Shown: piece after piece, positions 7,207 through 15,804 of the stretch
Position numbering within the stretch: position 1 is the stretch's first letter
Layout: every line of letters starts with the position of its first letter
Source: Flavobacterium frigidimaris
GTDB taxonomy: Bacteria > Bacteroidota > Bacteroidia > Flavobacteriales > Flavobacteriaceae
DNA: 64,000 bases
Direction: 5' to 3'
Assembly (NCBI GenBank): GCA_900129595.1
Contig: FQWG01000007.1
Location: 124,001 to 188,000 of the forward strand
Position numbers and translations under genes: made by a program
The notes under the pieces: model-generated
Databases searched by the model: none
What the model saw: the letters and a program-made list of their open reading frames with translations, nothing else
What the model was told of the DNA's origin: nothing

Positions 7207-9741
7207 TTATTTCTTTTTAGCAGCTGGTTTTTTAGCTGGTGCTTTTTTAGCGGTTGTTGCTTTTTTAGCGGTTGTTGCTTTTTTTGCTGGTGTCTTTTTT
7301 GCCGGTGTTTTAGCCGCAATCATTTCCTGAACCTGAGCCAATGTTAATTTTGTTGCGTCAACATCTTTGCTTAATTCAATTTTGATCTTCCCTTTTGTAA
7401 TAACCGAGCGACCCCAACGCGCCTTTTCAACCAAAATTCCTTCATCCTCCCAATTATGAAGAACTTTATCTATATTTTTTTGTAATTTATCTTCAATTAA
7501 TTCTTCGATTTCTTGTTGTGACAAATTATCGAAATTGTATTTTTTACTTACATTAATAAAAATACCATTCCATTTGATGAACGGACCAAAACGCCCTACA
7601 CCTTTCTGAACTCCCTCACCTTTATAAACTGCAATTGGAGCATCAGCAAGTGCTTTTTCATCTATTAATTCCTGCGCTCTTTCTTTCGAAAGATTTAAAG
7701 GATCCTCTCCTTTTGGCAAAGAGATAAAAACACTTCCGTGACGTACATAAGGACCATAACGTCCATTACTAACTTCTACTTCCTCACCTTTATATTCCCC
7801 TAAGTTTTTAGGCAATAAAAACAAATTCAAAGCTTCTTCAAGCGTAATATTTCCAATATTCTGATCAGACATCAAACTGGCGAATTTCTTGTCTTCATCA
7901 TCCGCTTCTCCAATCTGAGCCATTGGACCAAATTTTCCTAAACGAACAGAAACCTGTCTTCCGTCAGCATCTTTCCCCAGTATTCTTTCTCCGCTTTCAC
8001 GTTCTGCATTTGCTTCAACCTCTTTTACATTTGGATGAAATTTATTGTAGAATTCCTGCATCATTACTGCCCAGTCAATATTTCCCTCGGCAATTTCATC
8101 AAAATCCTGTTCTACTTTTGCAGTAAAGTTATAATCTAAAATATTACCGAAGTTCTTTACTAAGAAATCCGTAACAATTGTCCCAATATCCGTTGGAACT
8201 AATTTTCCTTTATCTGAACCTGTATTTTCTTTAAGCAGCTTCTCCCCTACTTTATTCGCTTGTAAAGTAAGTTGCGTATAATTACGTTCCTGACCTTCAA
8301 GAGTTCCTTTCTCTACATAATTTCTATTGATGATAGTCGAAATAGTTGGCGCGTACGTAGACGGACGACCAATTCCTAGTTCTTCTAATTTTTTTACCAA
8401 AGAAGCCTCTGTATATCTTGCCGGTGGTCTTGAATATCTTTCGGTTGCCGTAATATAATTGTTAACTAATTTTTCGTTTACTTTTAATGCAGGCAGCATT
8501 CCTTCTTGTTCTTCTTCATCGTCATCATGACCTTCTAAATACACTTTCAGGAATCCTTCGAAAAGCAAAACTTCTCCTGAAGCTGTAAAAATCTCGCTGT
8601 GATTGTCTGCTTCAATTTTTACGTTTGTTCTTTCTAATTGTGCATCGCTCATTTGAGATGCCAATGTTCTTTTCCAGATCAAATCATATAAACGTGCCTG
8701 ATCACGATCGATATTTACGGTATGACGTGACATATCAGTAGGTCGAATTGCTTCGTGCGCTTCCTGCGCTCCCTTGCTTTTATTAGCAAAAGTTCGTGGT
8801 TTCGAAAATTCTTTTCCGTATGATTTTATGATTTCCGCTTCAGCAGCATCCATTGCATCTTTAGAAAGGTTTACACTATCAGTTCTCATATAAGTTATGA
8901 GTCCGGCTTCGTATAAACGCTGTGCAAGCTGCATGGTGATTCCAACTGGCAAATACAATTTTCTCGCTGCTTCTTGTTGCAATGTAGAAGTTGTAAAAGG
9001 TGCTGTTGGTGATTTTTTGGTAGGTTTAGTTTCTAAATCGGCTACCTTATATTTTGATCCGATATTTTTATTTAAAAAATCCTCGGCTTCTTTTTTAGTA
9101 TTAAAGTTCTTTGGCAATTTGGCTTTGAAAGATTTCCCAGCCTCATTTACAAATTCTGCTACGATAGAATAACTCGCAACTGCATTAAAGTTTTGAATTT
9201 CGCGCTCTCTCTCAACAATCAAACGTACTGAAACGGATTGTACACGACCTGCAGATAATCCTCCTTTAATTTTTCTCCATAAAACCGGAGACAATTCATA
9301 CCCTACTAAACGGTCTAAAACACGACGTGCCTGTTGTGCGTTTACTAAGTTATAATCAATTTCTCTTGGATTCTCGATTGCTTTAAGAATCGCAGACTTT
9401 GTAATTTCGTGAAAAACAATTCGCTTCGTTTTTTTAACATCTAGTTTTAATTCTTCCGCCAAGTGCCATGAAATAGCCTCACCCTCGCGGTCCTCATCAC
9501 TTGCTAACCAAACCATTTCGGCATTCTTAGATAGTGTTTTCAATTTGCTTACTAAGGCTTTTTTATCCGGAGAAACTTCATATTTAGGTTTAAAACCATT
9601 CTCTACATCTACTCCTATTTCCTTTGATGGTAAGTCTGCGATATGTCCGTAACTTGATTCTACTTGAAAATCACTTCCCAGAAATTTCTCGATCGTTTTC
9701 GCCTTTGCAGGTGACTCCACTATTACTAAATTCTTTGCCAT
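7207..9741 (-). CDS. topA: DNA topoisomerase I (TopA) with lysine/alanine tail
   Basis: A type IA topoisomerase, which relaxes negative supercoils. The N-terminal Toprim domain shows LVIVESPAKAKTIEKFLG and the acidic DEDREGEAI. The catalytic tyrosine lies in YMRTDSVNLS. Repeated C-terminal GRFGP / GRYGPYV modules follow, and the protein ends in a basic tail of PAKK/TAKK repeats resembling histone H1. The start is taken as MAKNLVIVES at 9741. An upstream in-frame ATG at 9762 is less likely, because a TACTTTTG -7 box covers 9760-9767 and lies inside that extension. The degenerate arginase-fold gene follows after 3 bases, so the two are probably cotranscribed. Confidence 0.96.
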   Translation of the reverse strand: MAKNLVIVESPAKAKTIEKFLGSDFQVESSYGHIADLPSKEIGVDVENGFKPKYEVSPDKKALVSKLKTLSKNAEMVWLASDEDREGEAISWHLAEELKLDVKKTKRIVFHEITKSAILKAIENPREIDYNLVNAQQARRVLDRLVGYELSPVLWRKIKGGLSAGRVQSVSVRLIVEREREIQNFNAVASYSIVAEFVNEAGKSFKAKLPKNFNTKKEAEDFLNKNIGSKYKVADLETKPTKKSPTAPFTTSTLQQEAARKLYLPVGITMQLAQRLYEAGLITYMRTDSVNLSKDAMDAAEAEIIKSYGKEFSKPRTFANKSKGAQEAHEAIRPTDMSRHTVNIDRDQARLYDLIWKRTLASQMSDAQLERTNVKIEADNHSEIFTASGEVLLFEGFLKVYLEGHDDDEEEQEGMLPALKVNEKLVNNYITATERYSRPPARYTEASLVKKLEELGIGRPSTYAPTISTIINRNYVEKGTLEGQERNYTQLTLQANKVGEKLLKENTGSDKGKLVPTDIGTIVTDFLVKNFGNILDYNFTAKVEQDFDEIAEGNIDWAVMMQEFYNKFHPNVKEVEANAERESGERILGKDADGRQVSVRLGKFGPMAQIGEADDEDKKFASLMSDQNIGNITLEEALNLFLLPKNLGEYKGEEVEVSNGRYGPYVRHGSVFISLPKGEDPLNLSKERAQELIDEKALADAPIAVYKGEGVQKGVGRFGPFIKWNGIFINVSKKYNFDNLSQQEIEELIEDKLQKNIDKVLHNWEDEGILVEKARWGRSVITKGKIKIELSKDVDATKLTLAQVQEMIAAKTPAKKTPAKKATTAKKATTAKKAPAKKPAAKKK
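7242..7277. repeat. Two perfect 18-bp tandem repeats in the topA tail
   Basis: The 18-bp unit starting CTTTTTTAGCGGTTG occurs twice without change (7242-7259 and 7260-7277), with degenerate copies on both sides. It encodes the KKATTA units of the TopA C-terminal tail. Such a repeat is prone to copy-number change, so tail length may differ between strains. Confidence 0.85.
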
Positions 9742-9759
9742 TGCTCTATTTTTCTGCAA

Positions 9760-9767
9760 CAAAAGTA
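9760..9767 (-). promoter_or_regulatory. Putative -7 box of the topA promoter
   Basis: Read on the minus strand this is TACTTTTG, a full match to the Bacteroidetes TAnnTTTG box. It lies 18 bases before the ATG at 9741. No clear TTTG lies at the usual -33 distance, so support is partial. Its position argues for the shorter TopA start. Confidence 0.5.
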
Positions 9768-10177
9768 TCTATTTTTTTTAAATATTAACCCCGAGAACTG
9801 ATTTTTGAGTTATTTTATTATTATGTTTCCTAAAAATAAAGATTTATCTGTAATCATACCTATTATATATATAGGTATAAATTTTAAAGGTTCATGACCG
9901 AGAAATGTTCTTTTTTCAATCCTAAAACCCTAATCCATATTACTTCACTACACTTTTATTTTAATGGGAATCCAATGAATCATTGTAGAGCAAAAAGCGC
10001 GGAGTATAATTTCAAAAACAAAGCTTTAAAAAATCTGTTACCTTTCTAATCTGCCGCTTCTATATATTTTAAAATTAATTTTTTATATTGATTTGTTGAT
10101 ACTAAAAGCAATTTTAAAGTTTCCAGGAAACAATCTAAAATCTTAACTCTTAAATCTAAAATTTCTTTTCTGCCATC
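9768..10177. other. Intergenic stretch between topA and miaB promoters
   Basis: About 410 AT-rich bases with no convincing gene. The region near 9857-9880 contains an inverted repeat ATACCTA ... TAGGTAT around an alternating TA core, which could extrude as a cruciform. Nothing else stands out. Confidence 0.5.
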
Positions 10178-10209
10178 TTGTCATATTGATAGCATTTACG
10201 TTATCTTTG
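10178..10209 (+). promoter_or_regulatory. Promoter of miaB (TTG-N21-TATCTTTG)
   Basis: TTG at 10178-10180 and TATCTTTG at 10202-10209 are 21 bases apart, a good match to the Bacteroidetes sigma-A consensus. The -7 box ends 17 bases before the miaB ATG. Confidence 0.65.
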
Positions 10210-10226
10210 CACTTTGAAATTATACA

Positions 10227-11672
10227 ATGGAAAAGATTATTGAAGAAAGCAAACAGGGCGAAAGTCTTGTTTTAGAAAATAAACCTGAGAATACTAAAAA
10301 ACTTTTTATAGAAAGTTACGGTTGTGCGATGAATTTTTCGGACAGTGAAATCGTAGCTTCCATTTTATCAATAAACGGATACAATACCACACAAACTCTT
10401 GAAGACGCTGATTTGGTTCTGGTAAATACCTGCTCGATTCGGGATAAGGCTGAACAGACTATTCGTAAACGTCTGGAGAAATACAATGCAGTAAAACGGA
10501 TCAATCCGAAGATGAAAGTGGGCGTTTTGGGCTGTATGGCGGAACGTTTGAAAAGTCAGTTTCTGGAGGAAGAAAAAATAGTCGATCTTGTTGTTGGTCC
10601 CGATGCTTACAAAGACTTACCCAATTTATTGGCAGAAGTTGAGGAAGGCCGCGACGCCATTAATGTCATTTTATCAAAAGAGGAAACCTACGGAGATATT
10701 TCGCCGGTTCGTTTGATGAGCAACGGAATTACAGCATTAGTTTCAATCACTCGTGGTTGCGACAATATGTGTACGTTTTGCGTAGTTCCTTTTACACGTG
10801 GCCGTGAACGTAGTCGTGAACCGCAAAGTATCATGAAGGAAATTCAGGATTTATGGGACAAAGGCTTTAAAGAAATCACACTTTTAGGTCAAAACGTTGA
10901 CAGTTACCTTTGGTACGGTGGCGGACTAAAAAAGGATTTCGAAAATGCTTCTGATATGCAAAAAGCGACAGCGGTTGATTTTGATCAATTGCTTGAAATG
11001 GTTGCTGTTGGATTTCCAAAAATGAGAATCCGATTCTCAACTTCTAATCCACAGGATATGCACGAAAGTGTGTTGCATGTTATTGCCAAACATCCTAATA
11101 TCTGCAAACACATTCACTTACCGGTTCAGTCCGGAAGCAACAGGATTCTAAAAGAAATGAATCGCCTGCATACCCGCGAAGAATACATGACTTTGATTGA
11201 TAAAATCAGATCAATTATTCCGAATGCTTCGATTTCGCAGGATATGATCGCCGGTTTCCCAACAGAAACAGAAGAAGATCATCAGGATACCATGAGCTTA
11301 ATGGAGTATGTAAAATATAATTTTGGTTATATGTATTCATATTCTGAGCGCCCGGGAACTTTGGCAGGAAGAAAAATGGAAGATGATGTTACTGAAGAAA
11401 CAAAAGCGAGAAGATTGCAGGAAATTGTCGATTTGCAACAGAAACACGCCTGGTTCAGAAGCGAAGAATTTGTTGGACAAACGGTTGAAGTTTTAGTAGA
11501 AAAAGTGTCTAAAAAGTCAACAGAAGAATTTTCAGGAAGAAACTCTCAAAGCATCACGGTAGTTTTTCCAAAAGAGAATTATAAAATTGGTGATTTTGTA
11601 AATGTAAAAATTACAAGTTGTACTAGTGGAACTTTAAAAGGTGAAGCGGTTGGATTGAGTGAAATGAATTAA
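10227..11672 (+). CDS. miaB: MiaB, tRNA-2-methylthio-N6-dimethylallyladenosine synthase
   Basis: This radical-SAM methylthiotransferase adds a methylthio group to N6-isopentenyladenosine-37 of tRNA. The N-terminal UPF0004 domain carries its cysteines in ESYGCAMN, VNTCSIRDKAE and GVLGCMAERL. The radical-SAM CxxxCxxC cluster is in RGCDNMCTFC, followed by VPFTRGRERSR. A C-terminal TRAM domain (about 415-480) includes FSGRNSQSITVVFP. At 481 residues it is full length. The first 20 residues are a variable acidic extension before the conserved KKLFIESYGC. The start at 10227 fits the promoter just upstream. Confidence 0.96.
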   Translation: MEKIIEESKQGESLVLENKPENTKKLFIESYGCAMNFSDSEIVASILSINGYNTTQTLEDADLVLVNTCSIRDKAEQTIRKRLEKYNAVKRINPKMKVGVLGCMAERLKSQFLEEEKIVDLVVGPDAYKDLPNLLAEVEEGRDAINVILSKEETYGDISPVRLMSNGITALVSITRGCDNMCTFCVVPFTRGRERSREPQSIMKEIQDLWDKGFKEITLLGQNVDSYLWYGGGLKKDFENASDMQKATAVDFDQLLEMVAVGFPKMRIRFSTSNPQDMHESVLHVIAKHPNICKHIHLPVQSGSNRILKEMNRLHTREEYMTLIDKIRSIIPNASISQDMIAGFPTETEEDHQDTMSLMEYVKYNFGYMYSYSERPGTLAGRKMEDDVTEETKARRLQEIVDLQQKHAWFRSEEFVGQTVEVLVEKVSKKSTEEFSGRNSQSITVVFPKENYKIGDFVNVKITSCTSGTLKGEAVGLSEMN

Positions 11673-11680
11673 AGTATTTT

Positions 11681-11712
11681 TAACCGCAAATTTCACAAAT
11701 TTTCACAAATTA
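11681..11712. repeat. Left inverted repeat around the GxxExxY gene
   Basis: A 32-base element built of CAAATT units spaced 10 bases apart, beginning TAACCGCAAATTTCACAAAT. It matches the reverse complement of 12112-12143 at 25 of 32 positions. The two arms enclose exactly the GxxExxY gene. Confidence 0.75.
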
Positions 11713-11718
11713 ATCTCC

Positions 11719-12108
11719 ATGTCTGATTCGAACGAATATTACTATAAGAAAAACGAAAATTATAAGATTGTTGGAATCTGTATGGAAGTGCATCGACAAT
11801 TAGGCCCCGGTTTACTTGAAATTGTATATAAGGATGCATTAGAAGTCGAGTTCAAGAATCATAGAATTCCTTATCAACGAGAAAAGGAATTTTCAATTGA
11901 ATATAAAGGAGTTATTTTGCCTCATAAATTTTATGCTGATTTCATAGTCTATGATGACATAATACTAGAAGTGAAATCTGTAAAAGAAATATGTAATGAT
12001 CATCTTGCACAAACATTAAATTACATGAAACTGGCTGATACTCCTGTTGGAATAATCGCAAACTTTCAAAACAAATCATTAATACATAAACGATTAATAA
12101 ATTCATAA
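11719..12108 (+). CDS. GxxExxY protein (PD-(D/E)XK-like fold)
   Basis: A 129-residue protein of the GxxExxY family. The signature is in GPGLLEIVYKDAL, and a nuclease-like core follows as YADFIVYDDIILEVKSVKEI, with Asp and Glu-x-Lys in the PD-(D/E)XK arrangement. The C-terminal half has the usual LNYMKLA and GIIANFQ segments. Members are common and often multi-copy in Bacteroidetes, and their function is unproven. The gene starts 7 bases after a 32-base repeat and ends 4 bases before its inverted partner, so it appears to sit in a small repeat-bounded cassette. An upstream promoter is not evident; it could be read through from miaB. Confidence 0.88.
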   Translation: MSDSNEYYYKKNENYKIVGICMEVHRQLGPGLLEIVYKDALEVEFKNHRIPYQREKEFSIEYKGVILPHKFYADFIVYDDIILEVKSVKEICNDHLAQTLNYMKLADTPVGIIANFQNKSLIHKRLINS

Positions 12109-12111
12109 AAT

Positions 12112-12143
12112 AAATTTGCGCTAATTTGCGTAATTTGTGGTTA
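12112..12143. repeat. Right inverted repeat around the GxxExxY gene
   Basis: The inverted partner of 11681-11712, reading AAATTTGCGCTAATTTGCGT and ending GTGGTTA. A related half-copy (AAATTCGTGGCAAAC, then ATTTGCGGTTTTA) follows at about 12206-12243. This places the pair in a dispersed family seen again at 18.3-18.6 kb. Confidence 0.75.
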
Positions 12144-12304
12144 ATTTAATGATAATCACATTACTCAAAAAAAGTTATTAGCCCTATTTCAAAAAAAATG
12201 TAAAATTCGTGGCAAACGAAAAAATCATTATTTGCGGTTTTAAGACTTGTATACATTCCGTAACTTGAAACCTGAAACAAATAAAACTTGAAACAAAAAC
12301 ATAC

Positions 12305-13558
12305 ATGGAAACAGTTCAAGCAATAAAACAGCGATTTGAAATTATTGGAAATGATCCTAAATTAAATCGCGCCATCGAAAAAGCCATTCAGGTTGCTCCT
12401 ACTGATATTTCGGTAATGGTAACTGGGGAAAGTGGTGTTGGTAAAGAAAACATTCCAAGAATAATACATTCGCTTTCGCACAGAAAGCATGGTAAATATA
12501 TTGCCGTAAACTGTGGAGCAATTCCGGAAGGAACTATTGACAGTGAACTTTTTGGCCACGAAAAAGGTGCTTTTACAGGTGCAACAAGTACACGTGAAGG
12601 TTATTTTGAAGTAGCGGATGGCGGAACTATTTTCCTGGATGAAGTGGGCGAATTGCCGTTGACAACTCAGGTTCGTTTGCTTCGTGTACTTGAAAATGGT
12701 GAATTTATAAAAGTAGGTTCCTCTCAGGTTCAAAAAACCAATGTTCGAATTGTAGCCGCTACAAACGTGAACTTATTCAACGCTATTGAAAAAGGAAAAT
12801 TCCGTGAGGATTTGTATTATCGTCTGACTACTGTCGAAATTACATTACCGCCTTTACGTGAAAGAAACGAAGACATTCATTTATTGTTCCGAAAATTTGT
12901 TGCTGATTTTGCCCATAAATACAAAATGCCTCCGTTAAAGTTAGATGATGATGCGGTTCAGTTGCTGCAAAAATTCAGATGGAACGGTAATATTCGTCAA
13001 TTGCGAAATGTAGCGGAACAAATCTCAGTTTTAGAAACCAATCGCGATATTTCGTTAGCGACTCTAAAATCGTATTTACCTACCGAAGGAAGCAATTTAC
13101 CTTCTGTAATCAATGAAAAGAAAAAAGAAAGTGATTTTAGTACGGAAAGAGACATTTTATACAAAGTCCTTTTTGACATGAAAAGCGATCTGAATGATTT
13201 AAAGAAACTTACTCTGGAATTGATGAAGAATGGTACAAAAGTGCAAGACATCAATCCTAATTTGATTCAGAAAATATACGGTTCTCAGGAAAACGAAAGT
13301 GAAATAGATTTTGAAGAAGAACCAAGAACAGCTGTCATGACGCCGGCAACGCGCGAAGACAACTATCAGATGCAGGACGACAATTATTTATTTGCCGAAA
13401 CCATTGAAGAAGAGGAAGTTTTACGTTTAGAACAAAAAGAAATTGAAATGATCAAAAAATCATTAGAAAAAAACAAAGGAAAACGAAAAGCTGCCGCTGA
13501 TGAATTAGGCATTTCTGAACGTACTTTATATAGAAAAATTAAACAATTCGATTTATAA
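12305..13558 (+). CDS. Sigma-54-dependent transcriptional activator (no receiver domain)
   Basis: An NtrC-type AAA+ activator. The Walker A is GESGVGKE, the sigma-54-contacting loop is GAFTGAT, Walker B lies in GGTIFLDEVGELP, and the R-finger region is FREDLYYRL. Residues 15-250 form the AAA+ domain. An acidic, low-complexity linker follows, then a Fis-type helix-turn-helix at the C-terminus (KRKAAADELGISERTLYRKIKQ). There is no N-terminal phosphoreceiver or sensor domain, so control must come through other proteins or expression level. The GKE in Walker A, where Thr/Ser is usual, is worth noting. lptE and secG follow on the same strand. The target promoter is unknown; a weak GG-N10-GA element lies before groES. 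Confidence 0.9.
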   Translation: METVQAIKQRFEIIGNDPKLNRAIEKAIQVAPTDISVMVTGESGVGKENIPRIIHSLSHRKHGKYIAVNCGAIPEGTIDSELFGHEKGAFTGATSTREGYFEVADGGTIFLDEVGELPLTTQVRLLRVLENGEFIKVGSSQVQKTNVRIVAATNVNLFNAIEKGKFREDLYYRLTTVEITLPPLRERNEDIHLLFRKFVADFAHKYKMPPLKLDDDAVQLLQKFRWNGNIRQLRNVAEQISVLETNRDISLATLKSYLPTEGSNLPSVINEKKKESDFSTERDILYKVLFDMKSDLNDLKKLTLELMKNGTKVQDINPNLIQKIYGSQENESEIDFEEEPRTAVMTPATREDNYQMQDDNYLFAETIEEEEVLRLEQKEIEMIKKSLEKNKGKRKAAADELGISERTLYRKIKQFDL

Positions 13559-13567
13559 AAATAAATA

Positions 13568-13700
13568 AATTCCAATATTTAAATTCCAAATTCCAATTTA
13601 GAGAAACTTAAATTGCAAATGTCAAATTAGTATCTTTGAAAAAAATAAATTTAAAGTCGCAAAGATTAGAATTTGGGATTTTTAAAATTGGAATTTACTA
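13568..13700. repeat. AATTCCAA-type dispersed repeat, inverted, ahead of lptE
   Basis: Copies of AAATTCCAA / ATTCCAATTT at 13568-13600 are mirrored by AGAATTTGGG and AAATTGGAATTT at 13670-13696. A similar run of ATTCCAAA units lies at 27920-27975 ahead of the ykgJ-like gene. This looks like an intergenic repeat family and overlaps the lptE leader. Confidence 0.55.
13631..13638 (+). promoter_or_regulatory. Putative -7 box of lptE
   Basis: TATCTTTG is a full TAnnTTTG match 73 bases ahead of the lptE ATG. The nearest upstream TTG (13613-13615) is only 15 bases away, so the -33 element is weak. Confidence 0.4.
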
Positions 13701-13711
13701 CAATAGATTTT

Positions 13712-14230
13712 ATGAAAAAAATATATTCTTTATTAGCCTTAATGAGCCTCTTTATGTTAAGCGGCTGCTCAGTTTACAACTTTACAGGAACAGGAAAAAT
13801 TGATGCCAAAACGTTTCAGGTTAACTTTTTTCAGAACAATGCTGATTTGATCGAGCCGGGAATCGACCGTCAATTTACATTGGCCTTGCAGGATTTAATT
13901 CAGAATCAAACCAATCTAAACTTAGTCAGCAATAGCGGCGATTTAGTTTACGAAGGAGAAATTGTAGATTACAGAACAACCCCAATGACAGCAACTGCTG
14001 TAACATCCGGTGGTGATGTGGGAGCAGCACAAAACCGTTTGACGATTAGGGTGAATGTGAGATTTACAAATAAAAAGAAAGAAACTGATGATTTCGAGAA
14101 ACCATTCGAATTCTATTATGACTATCCTGGTGCAACATTACCAACAGGAGCAGTTTTAAACACAGCGATTCAAACGATTTTCGAAAGAATCACACAGGAT
14201 ATCTTTAATGATTCATTGGCAAAATGGTAA
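13712..14230 (+). CDS. lptE: LptE-like LPS-assembly lipoprotein
   Basis: The start at 13712 (MKKIYSLLALMSLFMLSGC) gives a classic lipoprotein signal with the lipobox LSGC. Starting further upstream at 13673 would place 13 residues encoded by a dispersed repeat in front of the signal, which is unlikely. The 172-residue product has the Bacteroidetes LptE features, with VNFFQNNADLIEPGIDRQFTLALQDLI and a C-terminal FERITQDIFNDSLAKW. LptE plugs the LptD outer-membrane channel in lipopolysaccharide export. It lies between the sigma-54 activator and the repeat-protein/secG pair, an order I recall as usual in Flavobacteriaceae. Confidence 0.88.
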   Translation: MKKIYSLLALMSLFMLSGCSVYNFTGTGKIDAKTFQVNFFQNNADLIEPGIDRQFTLALQDLIQNQTNLNLVSNSGDLVYEGEIVDYRTTPMTATAVTSGGDVGAAQNRLTIRVNVRFTNKKKETDDFEKPFEFYYDYPGATLPTGAVLNTAIQTIFERITQDIFNDSLAKW

Positions 14231-14322
14231 AATTGTTTATTTGTTGAAATCGATTAATTGTCTAATCGATTCTTCTAAACGATTAAACAGTTAAACAAAA
14301 AACAATTAAACAAAATAAAAAG

Positions 14323-15801
14323 ATGAATGTAACTGATTATACCTACTTAATGAACAAACCTGATGCTATCACAGAGAAGCAAGCGGACGCATTAGGAAGT
14401 GTTTTGAATGAATTTCCGTATTTTCAAAGTGCCAGGGCATTGCGATTAAAAGGACTTTACAATCAAAATAGCTTTAAGTATAATTATGCATTAAAAGTTA
14501 CGGCCGCCCACACAACGGATCGTGCTGTTTTGTTTGATTTTATCACTTCAGAAGATTTTATTTCTATCCAGAATGAATTTTACGATCAAAAACTAAGAGA
14601 TCTTTTAGAAATTAAAGTAGTCGACAGCGAAATTGTTTCTTTTGAAGAAATCAAAAAAGCAACTGAAGTCCGAATTGATCCAATTGAACAATCTATTTTA
14701 AACTCTATAAAAGAAGCCACAAACGTTACTTTCAGAGCGCCTTTAGAAACAGAAGACAAACCCATTATTAAGGAATCAATTTTAGACACTTTTAAGGAAG
14801 TAACACCAGCTGCTTTTGAAGAACCGGTAAAAACGGAGGAAATCAAAATTGAACCTGTTATTACGGAACAATCTATTTTAGATACTTTTAAAGAAGTGGT
14901 ACCCACTACTTTTGAAGAACCGGTAGAAATAGAGGAAGTTAAAATAGAACCCGTTATTACGGAGCAATCTATTTTAGACACTTTTAAAGAAATAGTACCA
15001 ACCACTGCTGAATCGATAAAAATTGAGGAAAAACCAATTGATCCAATCATTGAACAATCAATTTTAGAGTCTATTAAAGAAGCGTCAAATTTGACTTTTG
15101 AAGAAGCTGCAAAAATAGAAGAACCAAAAGAGCCTATTGCAGAGCAGCCTGTTTTACCTTCTAATAAAGAAACAATGCCAACATTTTTTGAGGAAATAGT
15201 AGAGGATGAAATTCCGGAAGTAAGAATTGATCCAATCGAAAAATCTATCCTGATTTCTATCAAAGAAGCAACAAAAATAGTTTTTGAAGAACCAAAAAAC
15301 ACTGAAATTCCGGAAACGGTAAAAATTGCTGAGGAAAATCTGGAAATAGGGAAACCATTGGATTTCTCTGTTAATGAGAAACACTCTTTTCAGGAATGGC
15401 TTCAATTATCACGAACAGAACCAATTGACAGGACAGAAGAAGGTCCCCAAGAGGCAAAAAAGGCTGAAAAAACAGCGAAACCAAAGGTAGAAGCTGAAAT
15501 AATTGATGTTGAGAAAAAGAAAAAGGCAGAAATAATCGATAAATTCATCGAAACAAACCCAAAAATATCTCCTATAAAACAGACTGCAATAGTACCAGCG
15601 GTACAATTCGATCTTAATACAGATGATAATTCTTACTTAATGACAGAGACTTTGGCCAGAGTATATTTAGAACAAAAAAAATATACAAAAGCAATACAAG
15701 CATATGAAATATTAATTTTGAAATATCCAGAAAAAATTAGTTTCTTTGCAGACCGTATTTCGGATATAAAGATTTTACAACAAAATAACAATAATAATTA
15801 A
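14323..15801 (+). CDS. Acidic repeat protein with C-terminal TPR-like motif
   Basis: The 492-residue protein has no signal peptide. Residues 1-100 form a conserved helical domain (YLMNKPDAITEKQADAL). Residues 125-340 are a run of about seven degenerate 32-residue repeats with the core EQSILDTFKEVVPTTFEEP, very rich in Glu and Ile. At DNA level two units (from 14851 and from 14947) are nearly identical at a 96-bp period. The C-terminus carries a TPR-like pair of helices (TETLARVYLEQKKYTKAIQAYE). It ends 3 bases before secG and is surely cotranscribed with it. Function is unknown; TPR plus repeats suggests protein binding. Repeat number is likely to vary between strains. Confidence 0.8.
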   Translation: MNVTDYTYLMNKPDAITEKQADALGSVLNEFPYFQSARALRLKGLYNQNSFKYNYALKVTAAHTTDRAVLFDFITSEDFISIQNEFYDQKLRDLLEIKVVDSEIVSFEEIKKATEVRIDPIEQSILNSIKEATNVTFRAPLETEDKPIIKESILDTFKEVTPAAFEEPVKTEEIKIEPVITEQSILDTFKEVVPTTFEEPVEIEEVKIEPVITEQSILDTFKEIVPTTAESIKIEEKPIDPIIEQSILESIKEASNLTFEEAAKIEEPKEPIAEQPVLPSNKETMPTFFEEIVEDEIPEVRIDPIEKSILISIKEATKIVFEEPKNTEIPETVKIAEENLEIGKPLDFSVNEKHSFQEWLQLSRTEPIDRTEEGPQEAKKAEKTAKPKVEAEIIDVEKKKKAEIIDKFIETNPKISPIKQTAIVPAVQFDLNTDDNSYLMTETLARVYLEQKKYTKAIQAYEILILKYPEKISFFADRISDIKILQQNNNNN

Positions 15802-15804
15802 ACA

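Noticed and set aside
9739-9762. TopA start at 9762 (seven extra residues)
   Set aside because: A TACTTTTG promoter box overlaps this extension, and the conserved domain starts at MAKNLVIVES.
14586-15302. Long open frame on the minus strand opposite the acidic repeat protein (238 codons)
   Set aside because: It mirrors the Glu/Ile-rich repeats of the plus-strand gene, giving a low-complexity Ser/Ile product. The plus frame has conserved N- and C-terminal domains and is coupled to secG.
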